Positions 23,488 to 33,842 of a stretch of DNA of 64,000 bases are shown here, piece by piece (position 1 is the stretch's first letter; each line of letters opens with the position of its first letter). The position numbers and the translations under genes are program-made. The stretch spans positions 39,058,245-39,122,244 of the forward strand of contig OX638372.1 of the NCBI GenBank assembly GCA_951812925.1, written 5' to 3'. The DNA comes from Calliopum simillimum. Taxonomy: Eukaryota; Arthropoda; Insecta; Diptera; Lauxaniidae. Below the pieces are notes generated by a model. It was not told where the DNA came from. It did not search any database and worked only from the letters and a program-made list of their open reading frames with translations.

Positions 23488-23744
23488 TGTGCCCTTGATT
23501 TTGAAAGTGGTATAAGTCAATTTCGGAGCAAAAGTAATGTCATAATATGAATTAGGTGGCATTTTGTTCAGAACGAATAATATTGAATTCTGTTCTTACA
23601 GAAAGTTTACCACATTATGTGAAATTAATGGCGTTATGTTTAAAAAATAGTATCGGAAAAAAACCGATTATTACAGCACATAATGTGAATGACATTACTT
23701 TTGCCCCGAAATTGACTTATACCACTTTCAAAATCAAGGGCACA
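23488..23744. mobile_element. TIR element, 257 bp, TA target
   Basis: The ends TGTGCCCTTGATTTTGAAAG and its inverted copy match for about 55 bp (through GGGGCAAAAGTAATGTCAT with one mismatch). TA flanks both ends (23486-23487 and 23745-23746), consistent with Tc1/mariner-type MITEs; the flanking ATAT makes the exact ends ambiguous by 1-2 bp. Related partial copies lie at 20975-21126 and 8150-8232. Confidence 0.82.
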
Positions 23745-23939
23745 TATAGTATTCATTTTACTTTTTATTAAATGAATTATTTTTTTAAAAAGACAAAGGC
23801 CATATATATGTAGGCATATGGAATGTGGTAATTGCGCAATATACGAATTTCGCGTCAGTGAATCAAATAGATGATTCGTAAGTTATAAAATATACATACC
23901 TATATAATATTTTCCTTAATTTAAAAAGTTAGTAATTTT

Positions 23940-24385
23940 TAAGAGTTACAACTAGTAGTTGTGTTACCTTTCGCCTGATCAAAATTTTAATACCTTACCA
24001 TGCAGTATTTTGAACATGGTTATATCATTTTTAGGGGCTGTCCATAATCTCCGTGACGCTAAAATTCGCTATATTGAACCCCCCCCTATGTGGCGGTAGA
24101 TTCATATAAAAAATAAATAAAATACACCAAGCGTGACGCTTGCTCGAACCACCCCCCCCCCCCCCTAGGAGTGTCACGGATTTTATGGACAGCCCCTTAT
24201 TTCATATCTTTTTTTTTAAATATTCATTGCAAAATGCTACAAGCATATTTATCTTATAAATAAGCATACAAAATAAGACCAAGAGGTCAAGCTGATTAGC
24301 AATAAATAAATAGTTACACTTTTCCATACCTGCCACGCCTCCTTCTCTGCATTATAAAAGGAAGGACAGTAAAAGTTCGAAGACA
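23940..24385 (+). repeat. Diverged copy of the 28-kb dispersed repeat, split by a MITE
   Basis: AAAATTTTAATACCTTACCATGCAG, given as TTTTAATACCTTACC then ATGCAGTATTTT, parallels the start of the repeat at 28.0 kb. CCTGCCACGCCTCCTTCTCT at about 24330 matches its 3' end. Between them the PIF/Harbinger-like MITE at 24034-24196 has inserted. Confidence 0.55.
24034..24196. mobile_element. PIF/Harbinger-like MITE, 163 bp
   Basis: Terminal inverted repeats GGGGCTGTCCATAATCTCCG and GGGGCTGTCCATAAAATCCG, with 3-bp flanks TTA on both sides (24031-24033 and 24197-24199). A TTA/TWA duplication and GG-starting termini fit PIF/Harbinger. Inside are C runs of 7 and about 15 bases. It is non-coding. Confidence 0.8.
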
Positions 24386-24731
24386 CCCGGTCACACGTAA
24401 TTCTCGACTAAGTTTTCATCTTATTAGTGTCATAACTTCCGTCTTAATCATACTATCTTTAAAATTTTAATTGAATGAAAAAGCAATTATCATAAATTCA
24501 ATACATAAAGTCGGTTAGCTTACTTCTTTCATGTTTTACACTTTAATTTTTTTCATCTTTGTACCCGCCGCGTCTGAAAAGGCCGAGATTCAAAAACCAA
24601 AACTAATTTAACAAGTGAACAGTGCAGTTTATATGTGAAGCCTGATTATCATAAGCGAGCACCCAGATTTTGCCGTTGATGGCTAAAAGTACTTAATAAT
24701 TTTTTTCTGTATTGTTTAGGTTTTCTTATTT

Positions 24732-25023
24732 AGGCCAATCACTGAATCCATCGTAGATACTTAATTTGTAAGAACTGCGAAAGTGCTATTATTGAATTCG
24801 AATCGCGACGAACATTTATTCGAAATTCTTAAAGCTTGAAGCACTTCTTAAATAAAATTACAATACTTCTCTGATAGCTCAATCTAATCGTCTAAAATTA
24901 AAAAAAATTTCGGTTTCGGATGGAGTAAATAATCCCAAGCTACGAGTTTTGATTCAATTTTAATAATAGCACTATCGTAGCTCTTAGGAAATTCGTATCT
25001 ACGATGGATTCAGTGATTGGCCT
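24732..25023. mobile_element. TIR element, 292 bp
   Basis: The left end AGGCCAATCACTGAATCCAT and the inverted right end agree over about 32 bp (to CGTAGATAC) and again at GTGCTATTATT further in. No matching target duplication is obvious, so the superfamily is left open. It lies 130 bp upstream of the piggyBac remnant but does not belong to it on present evidence. Confidence 0.75.
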
Positions 25024-25149
25024 GACTGTTTTAGCTCTATAGCAAGTGTTAATAATGATTAACATAAAATTTTGCCATTTTTGTAATCCTCTTTGTAAGA
25101 CGTCTGTGGAATCCGAGTTTTAAAATCCTCTTTTTCTTTCTGTTTCGTT

Positions 25150-25610
25150 GCAAGAAATTTTGGAAGTTTTGTATGAAAATGCTGATGCAATTGGTTATAG
25201 AGGGGTTGATGTTGCTTTATTACCAAATAATGACGATCAAAATTTTACTCAGGGGATTGATTCCAGTATATGGTTGGCAGTGACCGTTTTACCAAGGTTC
25301 AACCTCTTCTGAAGGAGGGATGACATGCTTTCACGCTCCTTTCTCGAAAACACCCAGTCGATGAAAGTGTGGTCCCATAGTTTGAAAGTCATGGAACCAA
25401 ACAGTTCACTAGAGGAAAGCCGCCGATTACGTATGGTTACAAATTTTAGCTGGTAAATCTTCATCACCTGATTGAAACTATGTATATCGAATCGGTTGTA
25501 AGCACTCTTAAAGTTGATTTGGCAATGAGATACTCATTGCATTTGGGACAATTTGATAAGACTTGTCCCCTTCAGAATACAAAAGAATTGAAGAAGTTAT
25601 AGTGAGAAAA
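25150..25610 (+). pseudogene. piggyBac-type transposase relic
   Basis: In the plus strand, with stops, 25278-25446 reads SDRFTKVQPLLKEG, then HPVDESVVP*FESHGTKQF, then TRGKPPITYGYKF. This matches the conserved piggyBac/PGBD block (.KVRPLI, SVDESMVPY.G.H..KQFIRGKPIRFGYK) carrying a catalytic Asp. Upstream, 25175-25250 reads ADAIGYRGVDVALLPNNDD, which resembles the acidic N-terminal region of these proteins. The roughly 250 residues normally between the two pieces are missing, so the gene is internally deleted as well as interrupted by stop codons. No TTAA-flanked ends were located. Confidence 0.72.
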
Positions 25611-26019
25611 GTACGTTTTCGGCTGAGATCTTAAGAAAAAAATCTATATTCGGAAAGTAAACAGCTTGAAGCTGAACTATCATTTTCAGCATTCCAAAAG
25701 TCAACCATGCTATAAGTTTTGTTTTTGTTATTCTTCTAGACGTGATAAAATAGGACATTACGATAAAATTCGGGACTATCTAGGTTAAGTGAGTTTTTGT
25801 TACATGTAAATACAAAAAAAATAAACATTGCACACTATCATCGGCCCTTGTTTTTGTTTGAATTTTTTCTAGCCACTACTGTTTAGTTAAGAGAGCGCAT
25901 GCCAGCAAACAGTTGAAATATTTCTCTTTGTTGTTAAGAAAGAGCGAAACAAATTTCGAATTTCGAACATGATGTCAAAGTCAATAGCGCGAAGAACAAC
26001 ACACAGCAGACAAAACGGA

Positions 26020-26066
26020 AAACCAGTTCGAACAGTTTGAAAACGACGTCTACGCTGAACGGTGCT
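26020..26066 (+). promoter_or_regulatory. Candidate core promoter (Inr plus MTE/DPE-like)
   Basis: AACAGTTTG at 26031-26039 resembles the fly initiator TCA(G/T)TY with A+1 at 26034. At the exact +18 to +29 position lies TACGCTGAACGG, sharing the GAACGG core of the motif ten element (about 8 of 12 positions). GGTGC at +28 matches 4 of 5 of the DPE. Downstream sequence is A-rich with GTGAA/AACAA words typical of fly 5' UTRs. There is no TATA box. This is a pattern match by eye. Confidence 0.35.
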
Positions 26067-27512
26067 ACCATTGCGACGTTAACGGAAGTTGTGAAGAAAA
26101 ATAAAAGAAAACAAACCGAAATTCAAATGAAATGAAAAATGTGAACAAGTGAATTAAAACAAAAGAAATAAATTACAATTGAAGTGAAATTACGCGCTAT
26201 ATAAATAATTAGTATTCATTTGAGAATTCTGCCAATTTTACTGGCGGCAAATTTTTCAAAATTAACGCACATTTTAGTGTTGCATATGTTAAGGCGCAGA
26301 AGCCTATGGGGAAGAAATCTCTCAAGTGTTAATCGCCTGTTGAATGTTAGTCTATCACTATAGTGTGGTGATTATTAGTGAAATAATTACTTAGGCAGAT
26401 TGGAAAAAAAAAATAAAAAAAAATTTTTAAAATAAAGATATTAAAAATAAAAGTTCTGAAAAAAAAATTTAAATTAAAAAAAAAACAAAAAATTTAAAAC
26501 AAAAATAAAACATATGGTGTAATAAAATAATGCTGTTTTGATAAAGAAAGTGACAAACTTAAAAAAAAAAAAAATTTTACCAAATAAAATATTTTGTCCT
26601 TCACATTAAAAGTTTCCCCACTGTCAAGTTTAAAAATTCTAAACAGTGGCGTCTATTAAATTACGAAAACGTGTTTAAAGTTTACAGATGTTATGAAATT
26701 TTAGAAAAAGTGAAAAAACAAAAAATTTGTTCAATTGTTACAACAACAATAATAACAAAAGTGCAACGACTTTAACGCGAAAATTCTTACCAAAGCATAG
26801 GAAAAAAGAAGAAACAACGTACAAAAAGAAAATCTAAAAAAACACCGTCTGCTGTTGAATACACAGTGAAAACAAAAAAATAAAAAACAAAGAAAACCTT
26901 TTTGTCCGTCTCCCTTGATTTTATTTTGTGCAGCGTTTGTGCCCCTGACTTCAAAAAAATTGAACCGACTGCAATACTAGCAACAACTACAAAAACAACA
27001 ACAACAGTAGTAAACCGCTCGTCGTCATACAAATGTTCTTTCATTGTTGTTGTAATTTTTCACTATTCGTCGACTTAATTCGTGCCCTCTCTCCCTGCCA
27101 TCCAACATACTCTTTCTTGAATTGAAACTCGCGTTTCCTTTTGCTTGAACGCCTGGCTTCTACGTTTCTGGTTGCGCCCCTCCTTCTTCAGTGGTAACAC
27201 TGCAACTCCAGAGCAACAGTCTGTTTTGTCTTTTTTTTTTACTTGATTTCGCTGTTGTTGGTGTTTTCCTGGAAGCAACAAATTGTATAAGTAAAATAAA
27301 TACAAAAAAAACAACAAAAGAAATAAAAGTGATTAAAAACAATACACAAAGTGAAAAAGTTGCCTGCCTGCCTGCACCGTCATCTGACGCCGAATTGGAT
27401 TCTTCTTCCTTCTTCATCAGCAGCTCAAGAAATTCTACATTTTGTACTCTTTCTCTTGGAATTGAACTTTGGATATCGTCGTGTCTTTAATATTAAATTT
27501 AAATTATTGAAG
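26034..27512 (+). other. UTR-like region ending in a possible splice donor
   Basis: The segment is rich in AAACAAAA, GTGAAAAA and CAACAACA words, low in transposon sequence, and has no long coding frame, as in long fly 5' UTRs. It ends with GAAG|GTATGTT at 27511-27519, a plausible donor, so it might be an alternative untranslated first exon or exons. Another TTCAGTGG initiator-like word lies at 27187-27194. No transcript evidence is available; ordinary intron is the alternative. Confidence 0.28.
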
Positions 27513-27999
27513 GTATGTTATATATTCAGCATTTAAATAATTAACCCTTTAAGGGATAACGGGTATAAATGTCTTAATTTTCTGGGTATCTAAAAATAGG
27601 AATGATAAAGTTATGTATAGATAAATTGCGCACATAAGGTTGATCAGATGTCTCGCATGCTATGGACATCAGTTCTACTGAATGTCCTTTCTTCTTAAAT
27701 AACTTTAATTAAGGCTAATCTTTATATTCTTTGCCCAATCTGGGTTTATTGTGTCAAATAATTTGGATGCTTAAATAACCAATTTAAACATTTGATGTCT
27801 GTTTGCAAAAGAGCAAGATTTACACGGCTATGTGGAATTGATTTTAATTCGACACGCGCGCTTTCTTCGTGATTGGTATCTGTGGACCTTCATGTACCAT
27901 AATTAATCCATTTTTCTATAAAATCGTATGTGGTGCCGTTTTTAAGAAATCCCAATTTTAATAAAATTTTTCATATTAAACGAAAAAACCTAAAAAAAG
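27513..27999. other. Unassigned DNA
   Basis: AT-rich sequence following the possible donor. TTAACCCTTTAAGGG at 27541 resembles TTAA-element ends, but no partner end is found. No gene is seen. Confidence 0.35.
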
Positions 28000-28059
28000 A
28001 CTAAAACTAGTAAGGGTGTTAAATTTGGCCTGGCCAAACATTAAATACCCTACACTGCA

Positions 28060-28650
28060 GTATTTTTAAAATTTTGCTCATATGGGTGGAGCTACTACGC
28101 TCTCTTGTCCGAGTTCACCCAGTTTTTGTCCAGAGCTTGGATTTATAGTTTTTAGTGTCTGAGTGAAAAACGTTTTCAGTACAGTGTTTTGAAGCTTTTG
28201 CTTATATAGGAGGTGCCACGACCTCTTGTCCGAGTTCGTCTAGTTTTAGCTTAGAGCGTGCATTTATAGTCTTAAGTATTTGAGTGAAGTTTGGTTGGAT
28301 TATCTCAAAAAACTCTTTCAGTATAGCATTTTGAAACTTCTGCTTATATGGGAGGAGCCACGCCCCCTTGTCCGATTGCACCCAATTTTTGTCGAGAGCT
28401 TTCATTTATGATACTTAGTGTCTGAGTCGAATTTGGTTCGAATATCTCAAAAAACGCTTTCAGTATAGCGTTTTGAAGCTTTTGCTTATATGGGAGGTGC
28501 CACGCCCTCTTGTCCGAATTCGTTAAATTTTTTCTCAGAGCTTGCGCTTACAATTCTTAGTATTTATGCGTATTTTGGTTGCATTGTCATGAAAAATACT
28601 CCTAAAATTGCATTTTGAATATATTTTTTGTATGGGCGGTAGGCGTGTCC
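28060..28650 (+). repeat. Diverged tandem repeat, period about 142 bp, about 5 units
   Basis: The marker GCTTATATGGGAGGTGCCAC followed by CTCTTGTCCGA recurs near 28076, 28200, 28341, 28484 and, more weakly, 28626. Each unit also has GCATTTTGAAGCTTTTGC and GTTTGGTT-like segments. Units differ at many positions, so the array is old. Confidence 0.85.
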
Positions 28651-28765
28651 GTTGACCGATTTCGCTCATTTTCAATCCCCCGAGCTATCTTTGACGACGG
28701 AGGCAGTGTACCAAATTGCATTGAATTATCTTACTCAGTTTTCCCAAAAAGTGTATTTCAACACA

Positions 28766-28828
28766 CAGCCAGCCAGCAAGCCACCCAGCCAGCCACCCAG
28801 CCAGCCAGCCAGCCAGCCAGACAGACGG
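28766..28828. repeat. Tetranucleotide (CCAG)n microsatellite
   Basis: An imperfect CCAG/CCAC run of about 63 bp leads into GACAGACGGACATGG. It is part of the dispersed repeat. Confidence 0.9.
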
Positions 28829-28945
28829 ACATGGCTATATCGACTCAGGAGGTGACGGTGATCAAGAATATATATACTTTTCTATATCTGCCACGCCTCC
28901 TTCTCTGCGTTACAAACGGAAGGACAAAGTGAATATACCCTGGGT

Positions 28946-29507
28946 GTAGGCTATAACAACAAAAAATAGCAAGAATAGTTACCTGTTTTAGATGTATTTT
29001 TCTATGCTGAATCCGGATCCGGTACCAGAATTGCGCTGGCTTATCTGTATTTTGCAAAAAATACCGAAGTACCGGCACCCCATACGATTTTATGAATAAT
29101 GGATTATGGCACCTGAAAGTCTCCACATACAAATTCAAGTATTTGTTTAATCTTCCCATTAATATTGGGGTTATCGTGAATAAATATTCCCGGGGAATTT
29201 GCTCAGACTGCCGTACATTCTCTACTATAGTTTAAGAAAATTTCCTGGGAATCTTGACTCATGATAACCCCCATTAAGTCCGGATAGTGTGTGTTCCAAA
29301 ACTATATTTATTAAATACAACAGTTTTAAGTCCCGAACTTATTTAAGATATGTTTGAATCCGGAACAACATATCGCAATGCAGATATGTCTCAAAAAATA
29401 TAGGACGGTTCATAGGGTAACCGAAAAAAATCTAAATTTGAAGTTTTCTGTTGGAAACCACTTAAAAGTTATCGAATGTTGTTTCAACTCGATTGGATAA
29501 TGTTGAG
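28946..29507. other. Unassigned DNA
   Basis: No gene or repeat recognised. The words TTCCCGGGGAATTTGCTCAG (29188) and TTTCCTGGGAATCTTGACTC (29239) with nearby GGGGTTATCGTGAAT (29167) and TCATGATAACCCCC (29259) form a small inverted pair of about 110 bp. Confidence 0.4.
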
Positions 29508-30436
29508 ACCAAAAATACCGCATTCTTGTGTTAAATCGATGAATTTAACTATATGATTCTTACATTTGAGGTGTATCATGTGTTCAGCAAACTTATGCAG
29601 GATATTGCGGAAAATATTTTTGTATAAAATTTTAATCCTGTTTAACCCCTTTGCCCTTTTCTTAAAAAGGTACAAAAATGTCACCTAAAACAAGGGAATA
29701 TTGAGTCAGTATGTACCACAGAAATATTTGCTGTACAATTCCACTACTAGTTGCTGAACGCTAAAAAAGCAAAATTTTATCCCGAAAGCAAAAAAATCGT
29801 TAAAATCAGTAAGCACTTCTTACAATAAACATTTTCCAAATTTCACCCCACTGTAAAACTCTAAATCTACATTTTGGACAAAACTCGTTCTCACAAGATC
29901 ATAACCAAATCACACAAGAACCATTTTCCTAAAATACATTTACCTATTATATCCTGTTTTTATGGGTCTTTTTGACCCCTTTTTCTAAAACTGAGCCACA
30001 ATGGGTTAAAAAATTTTGCAAAAATATCCTACAAAAAACTTCACTTAGAGTTACCAAAGACGAAAAATTCTTAAAACTTAAGGTAAGCGCGTTAGGGATG
30101 TAATTAATATGCAATGTGAAAAGTCCTAATTGATTTTAACGATTTTTTTAGTTTCGGGCTCAAATTTCAACCTTTACGTGTTTAAAAACTAGTAATGAAA
30201 TTTTATAGCGAATATTTCTCTAGTACATACTGACTCAATATTTCCCTGTTTTGGGTGTAATTTTTGTAAAATTAAATTAAATTACCCACTTGTGGGGGTT
30301 AAACAGGGTAAAAATATTATACAAAAATATTCCCCGCAATATTCTGCATAACTTTGCTCAACACATGATACTCCTCAGATGTAAGGGTCATATAGTTAAA
30401 TTCATCGATTTAACACAAGAATGCGGTATTTTTGGT
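29508..30436. repeat. Foldback element with about 310-bp arms
   Basis: The left arm starts ACCAAAAATACCGCATTCTT and the right arm ends in its inverted copy. The arms match over roughly 29508-29820 and 30115-30436 with moderate divergence and small indels; GAATATTGAGTCAGTATGTA (29697) pairs with its complement near 30225. The spacer holds the 63-bp TTAA-type miniature element. No target duplication is apparent. It is non-coding. Confidence 0.82.
29943..30005. mobile_element. Second copy of the 64-bp TTAA miniature element
   Basis: Read on the minus strand it gives CCCATTGTGGCTCAGTTTTA..AAAAAGGGGTCAAAAA..CCCATAAAAA..GGATATAATAGG, colinear with 15546-15609. The right flank is TTAA (30006-30009); the left flank is TTTA, a decayed copy. 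It lies inside the spacer of the foldback element. Confidence 0.65.
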
Positions 30437-30501
30437 TTTTTCATGTACAGTGGATAAAAAAACTTCAAAAATCGATTAAAAAAAATGTGACGTGCTGGGG
30501 A

Positions 30502-30740
30502 AACGTCTACTTTAAGAATTTTTTGGATTTTCTCATGTGTTTTTTTTTTGTGTCGAATAGTGTTATCAGTCCACTTCAAGGGCAAAGAAGACATTCTAGC
30601 CCAGCTATTCAACCTTTTCGGCCGAATTAGGATTCAGAACAATCACGAGAAACGGGTACTTTTTTTAACGTCTACTTTAAGAATTTTTTTGGATTTTCTA
30701 ATGTGTTTTACAAAAAGTTCGAAATTGTCGAACAGTGTAG
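30502..30740. repeat. Direct repeat of about 65 bp, 165 bp apart
   Basis: AACGTCTACTTTAAGAATTT..GGATTTTCT occurs at 30502 and again at 30667, each followed by ATGTGTTTT and GTCGAA-AGTGT. The copies are nearly identical over the first 35 bp. Frames in and after this part (to 31031) have no recognisable domain. Confidence 0.8.
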
Positions 30741-31368
30741 TTAAGGGAAATAGTGGAAGATTTGGATGTTACTAGTAAGTACATCGTGCCACCACATTAA
30801 AAGAAGTTTGTGCGTCATTTTCTAAAAAGAGGCGAGTGCTGCGTGAGTGAGGTACCACAATTTGGGCAAAGAAAGTTGGACAAAAGCAGCGCAATAGCTG
30901 AAATGCATGGTATGAAAGGTGTCAAAGTTTGGAAGGGGAATTTATGTCTCACTCCGGGGAATAAAAGCAGATTCCGCCAGTTAAAGACATTTTCAAAAAA
31001 ATACTTAGAACAATTTACCCATAATATTTAAAAGTAAAATCCATTGAGTTGATAACAATAACATTTGACAAAATAACTATAATGCGGGCTATTTCATTAA
31101 GATACCCAGAAACGCAAATTTTTTTCGCTCATAACTATTTAAAAAAATTTATTTGCGTCTCATTCAGAAATTCCAATAAAAGATTAATTCGAACTTGTTT
31201 AGTTTGGACCAAATTCTAAGCAATTTTCCTTCTCTCAACAATGCGCTAAACAATAACTTTTCTCAAAATATTTTCGCCAAATAAGAATTCCTCTCGAACG
31301 AAAGCCAAACAAAAACAATTTTCATCGAATCCGTATACGTATTATTATTCTTTGTAAGCAAAACTAAA
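30741..31368. other. Unassigned DNA with one 73-codon frame
   Basis: The plus frame 30810-31031 (MRHFLKRGECCVSEV...) has mixed composition and no recognised domain. It might be an old transposon fragment; I cannot support a gene. Confidence 0.3.
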
Positions 31369-31590
31369 ATGAAGAAGTCCCTGGTGCTTGTGATACCTTG
31401 TAGATGCTATCACGCACAGATCGATGGAAGATACTCCTCACTCATTTCACTATTTTTGCGGGCGCATCACTCATCCACAGCCAGGCAGTCAGTCAGCCAG
31501 CTAGTCAGTCAGCCACCATTGAAAAAGCAAAGGAAGCCAGCAGTAGCACCAGTACCAGCACACCAGAATAACAACAGGAAGTTGCTTTAA
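31369..31590 (+). CDS. Doubtful 73-codon ORF
   Basis: An ATG in the context CTAAAATG opens a frame starting MKKSLVLVIPCRCYHAQIDG, followed by a Ser/Gln-rich and Pro/Ala-rich tail derived from CAG/CAGT-rich DNA. The first residues are hydrophobic like a signal peptide, but the composition of the tail follows the simple repeats. I do not recognise it; it is more likely a chance frame in UTR-like or regulatory DNA. Confidence 0.12.
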   Translation: MKKSLVLVIPCRCYHAQIDGRYSSLISLFLRAHHSSTARQSVSQLVSQPPLKKQRKPAVAPVPAHQNNNRKLL

Positions 31591-32427
31591 TTTACGCCAT
31601 ATTTTTCGTTTTTGTTTTGTGTGTGTGTGTGTGGTGTTTCCTTTGAAGTACGAAAAATTTATGCAAAAATTAACTTAAACAGCAAAAACGAAAAGAAACA
31701 ACAAAATAAAATGAAAATCTGTTAAAAACAGACATACGCTCTGCGCTCATCGTAAAAAAGAAAATATTTTGCTTTGAAAATGCTACTTTGGACGGTCGGA
31801 TGGGTTGGTATCTTGGAGTGTTAATACATTTGTTGAGAATAAAACTGAAAAAAAAAAAAAAACATTTCGACAGCATGACTTTTTTGATTTAAGCAAACCA
31901 CACGTTAACTTTCTGGGAGGGAGGGGTTAGCCGAATTTATATATTAATATATATTTCATCAGCATTAGTTTCAATAAGCCCCATCAACAAAAATATTAAC
32001 CAAACGTTTGCTTTTGGTAACAAAAACAACACATCCAAAAAGCGCCGTCTGTTTCTATTTTGCAAAAGTCAACCGCAAGACAGGTCTCTTTCAAGTGTGC
32101 GTTTCACCAACGACGACGACGACGAAAACGACGCTGTTTAAATGTTGATGGTGTCCCGACCTAATGAGATAATTAAAAAGATACTGCTCACTGACTTTGG
32201 CTAATTTATGCACAATAAAACAAGTTATTTTTATCCGTTCTCGTACTCGTATTTAAAGTACTGGTTTAATATGCAAAATTTTATCAGATCCGTACCAATT
32301 ATGATGTCAGCTGAGTGAAATAGAAACCAAAGTTTAAAGTTAAACTGAAATTGAAATAACTTTTTTTTTTGTTTTAGCTTATTAATTTTGTTAGTTGATT
32401 TTAGTCACATGCCTTGTATTTACATGT
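31591..32427. other. Unassigned DNA
   Basis: Contains a short (GT)n at 31617-31634 and a GAC/GACGAC run at 32110-32127. Sequence of this style (AACAAAAACAACAC...) suggests intron or UTR DNA. No gene. Confidence 0.35.
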
Positions 32428-32807
32428 CTGTGGACTTTTGACAAAACAACCTAACTCGAAATTGGCAACTTTTCAGGAGAGCCTAAAAACTGTTTACCTA
32501 ATTTTCAATAATGTGGCTCAATTTCGTTGATGCAGTGCTGAATCTCCTCTTTTCATACATTTTTTCCAATCTTAAAGTGTCAGCTGTCAAATTATTTTTT
32601 TTTTTTTTGGTTTATAACACTTCACCGCACGAATAGCGTCAAGTTCAAATCTTGCGTGAACTATGGGCCACCCTTATACCTCTGGAACAAGAAATCATAG
32701 AGACATGGCGATTACACCAAAGGAGCGTATTTAAATTCTATATTTAGGACTAAAATCCTGTGGAATTGTCTTATCTCAACTTAGGTTGTTTTGTCAAAAG
32801 TCCACAG
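32428..32807. mobile_element. TIR element, 380 bp, with tRNA B-box-like word
   Basis: Termini CTGTGGACTTTTGACAAAAC and its inverted copy agree over about 28 bp. Near 32645 the interior has AGTTCAAATCTTGCGTGAAC, loosely B-box-like. No clear target duplication is visible. It is non-coding. Confidence 0.72.
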
Positions 32808-33312
32808 ATATACATATTTACATACAATATTGTCATAATATTTCCGTACAATCTCAGGTTATTAAACCAAAATTTCAATTAAGTCAAAAACCATAAGAAT
32901 CAAATAAGATTTTCGAAAATAACCAGATGGCAATCCTAAAAACTTATGATAAATTTTTGAAAAGTTTATTTAAGTGTCTTTTAAGACACTTTTAAGACAC
33001 TTAAATAAATGGTTTAAAAAAAGCTGGCAAAAAAAAAAATCGGGTCGCAACACCGAAAGTTTTGTACAATTTAAAAAAAGTTTATCTCAGCGTTTCTGAA
33101 ACCAAAAATTTCAATCGTATCAAAAAAAGTAAGAAATAGCCAATCCTAAAAATTTATGCTGAATTTTTGAAAAGTATATTAAAGTGTTAGACTAAATTTA
33201 AATTATACTAATTTTATGAACTTTAGTCAATGTTTTTTGCAAGAATCGAAAATTCCATGCATTTTCCAACTTAGAATATTATGACAATTAGGAGAAGAGA
33301 AAAAACTACTGA

Positions 33313-33377
33313 ACATGGCTATGGTGACATATGTTTCGGTTACCGCCACGTAACCATCATCAGACCAATTTATGTTT
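33313..33377 (-). ncRNA. Hammerhead-ribozyme-like motif, copy 1
   Basis: On the minus strand: stem I strand AACAU...UGGU, core CUGAUGA, one extra U, stem II GGUUAC/GUAACC closed by GUGGCG, core GAAA, a very short stem III (AC/GU around AUAU), then GUC at the expected cleavage point (between 33327 and 33326). The returning stem I strand is ACCA...AUGUU. All catalytic core bases are present. The single unpaired U before stem II deviates from the textbook form. The palindrome ACAUAUGU would allow the dimeric stem III seen in Penelope-type hammerheads. Confidence 0.65.
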
Positions 33378-33842
33378 TATTTAATTTATTTTAAATTAAA
33401 TGAAATAACAATTGAAAAATTTTTGAACTTTTTGTCTGAGGCCGGGATCGATCTATGAACCTTTCGAAATCAATCTCTCTACATAGCGCATTTATCAACG
33501 GACTGCGCTGTGTGCCCTCGGAAAATTGGTAGCTTAAGTGCCTGTATGCATGTAGCGTGGTTTCATTCTCTATACTCCTTTGTCATCATTCATGTTGTGT
33601 TTGTTTGGTAAGGCTCAGCCATTGGCTGAGAATCAATACCGTTATATTATATGACTGACAAGTGTTGCCAGTTGCACATATTTGGCGTGTTCCCCATGAT
33701 TACTTAAAATGGTTTATGTTGACTATATGAAAATTATACTAATTTTATGAACTTTAGTCAATGTTTTTTGCAAGAATCGAAAATTCCATGCATTTTCCAA
33801 CTTAGAATATTATGACAATTAGGAGAAGAGAAAAAACTACTG

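Larger units (their letters stand above)
28000..28945 (+). mobile_element. Dispersed fly repeat with internal 142-bp repeats and CCAG tail
   Basis: It begins near ACTAGTAAGGGTGTTAAATT, contains five units of an internal tandem repeat, a CCAG tract, then GACAGACGGACATGGCTATA, GATCAAGAATATATATACTT and CTGCCACGCCTCCTTCTCTG, and ends near TACCCTGGGTGTA. The GACGGACATGGCTATAT-CGACTC...GATCAAGAATATATATACTT combination is familiar from fly repeats, often at non-LTR element 3' ends, but I am not certain of the family. A diverged copy is at 23940-24385. No protein is encoded. Confidence 0.6.

Noticed and set aside
27187..27222. Second initiator (TTCAGTGG) with MTE-like CCAGAGCAACAG
   Set aside because: The downstream motif is one base out of the strict register and the initiator lacks the last pyrimidine; kept only as a remark in the UTR-like region.
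28615..28932. 105-codon plus frame with Gln/Pro/Ala repeats
   Set aside because: The repeats come from the CCAG microsatellite within a dispersed element.
30810..31031. 73-codon plus frame as a gene
   Set aside because: Mixed composition but no recognisable domain, splice signals or start context; left as unassigned.
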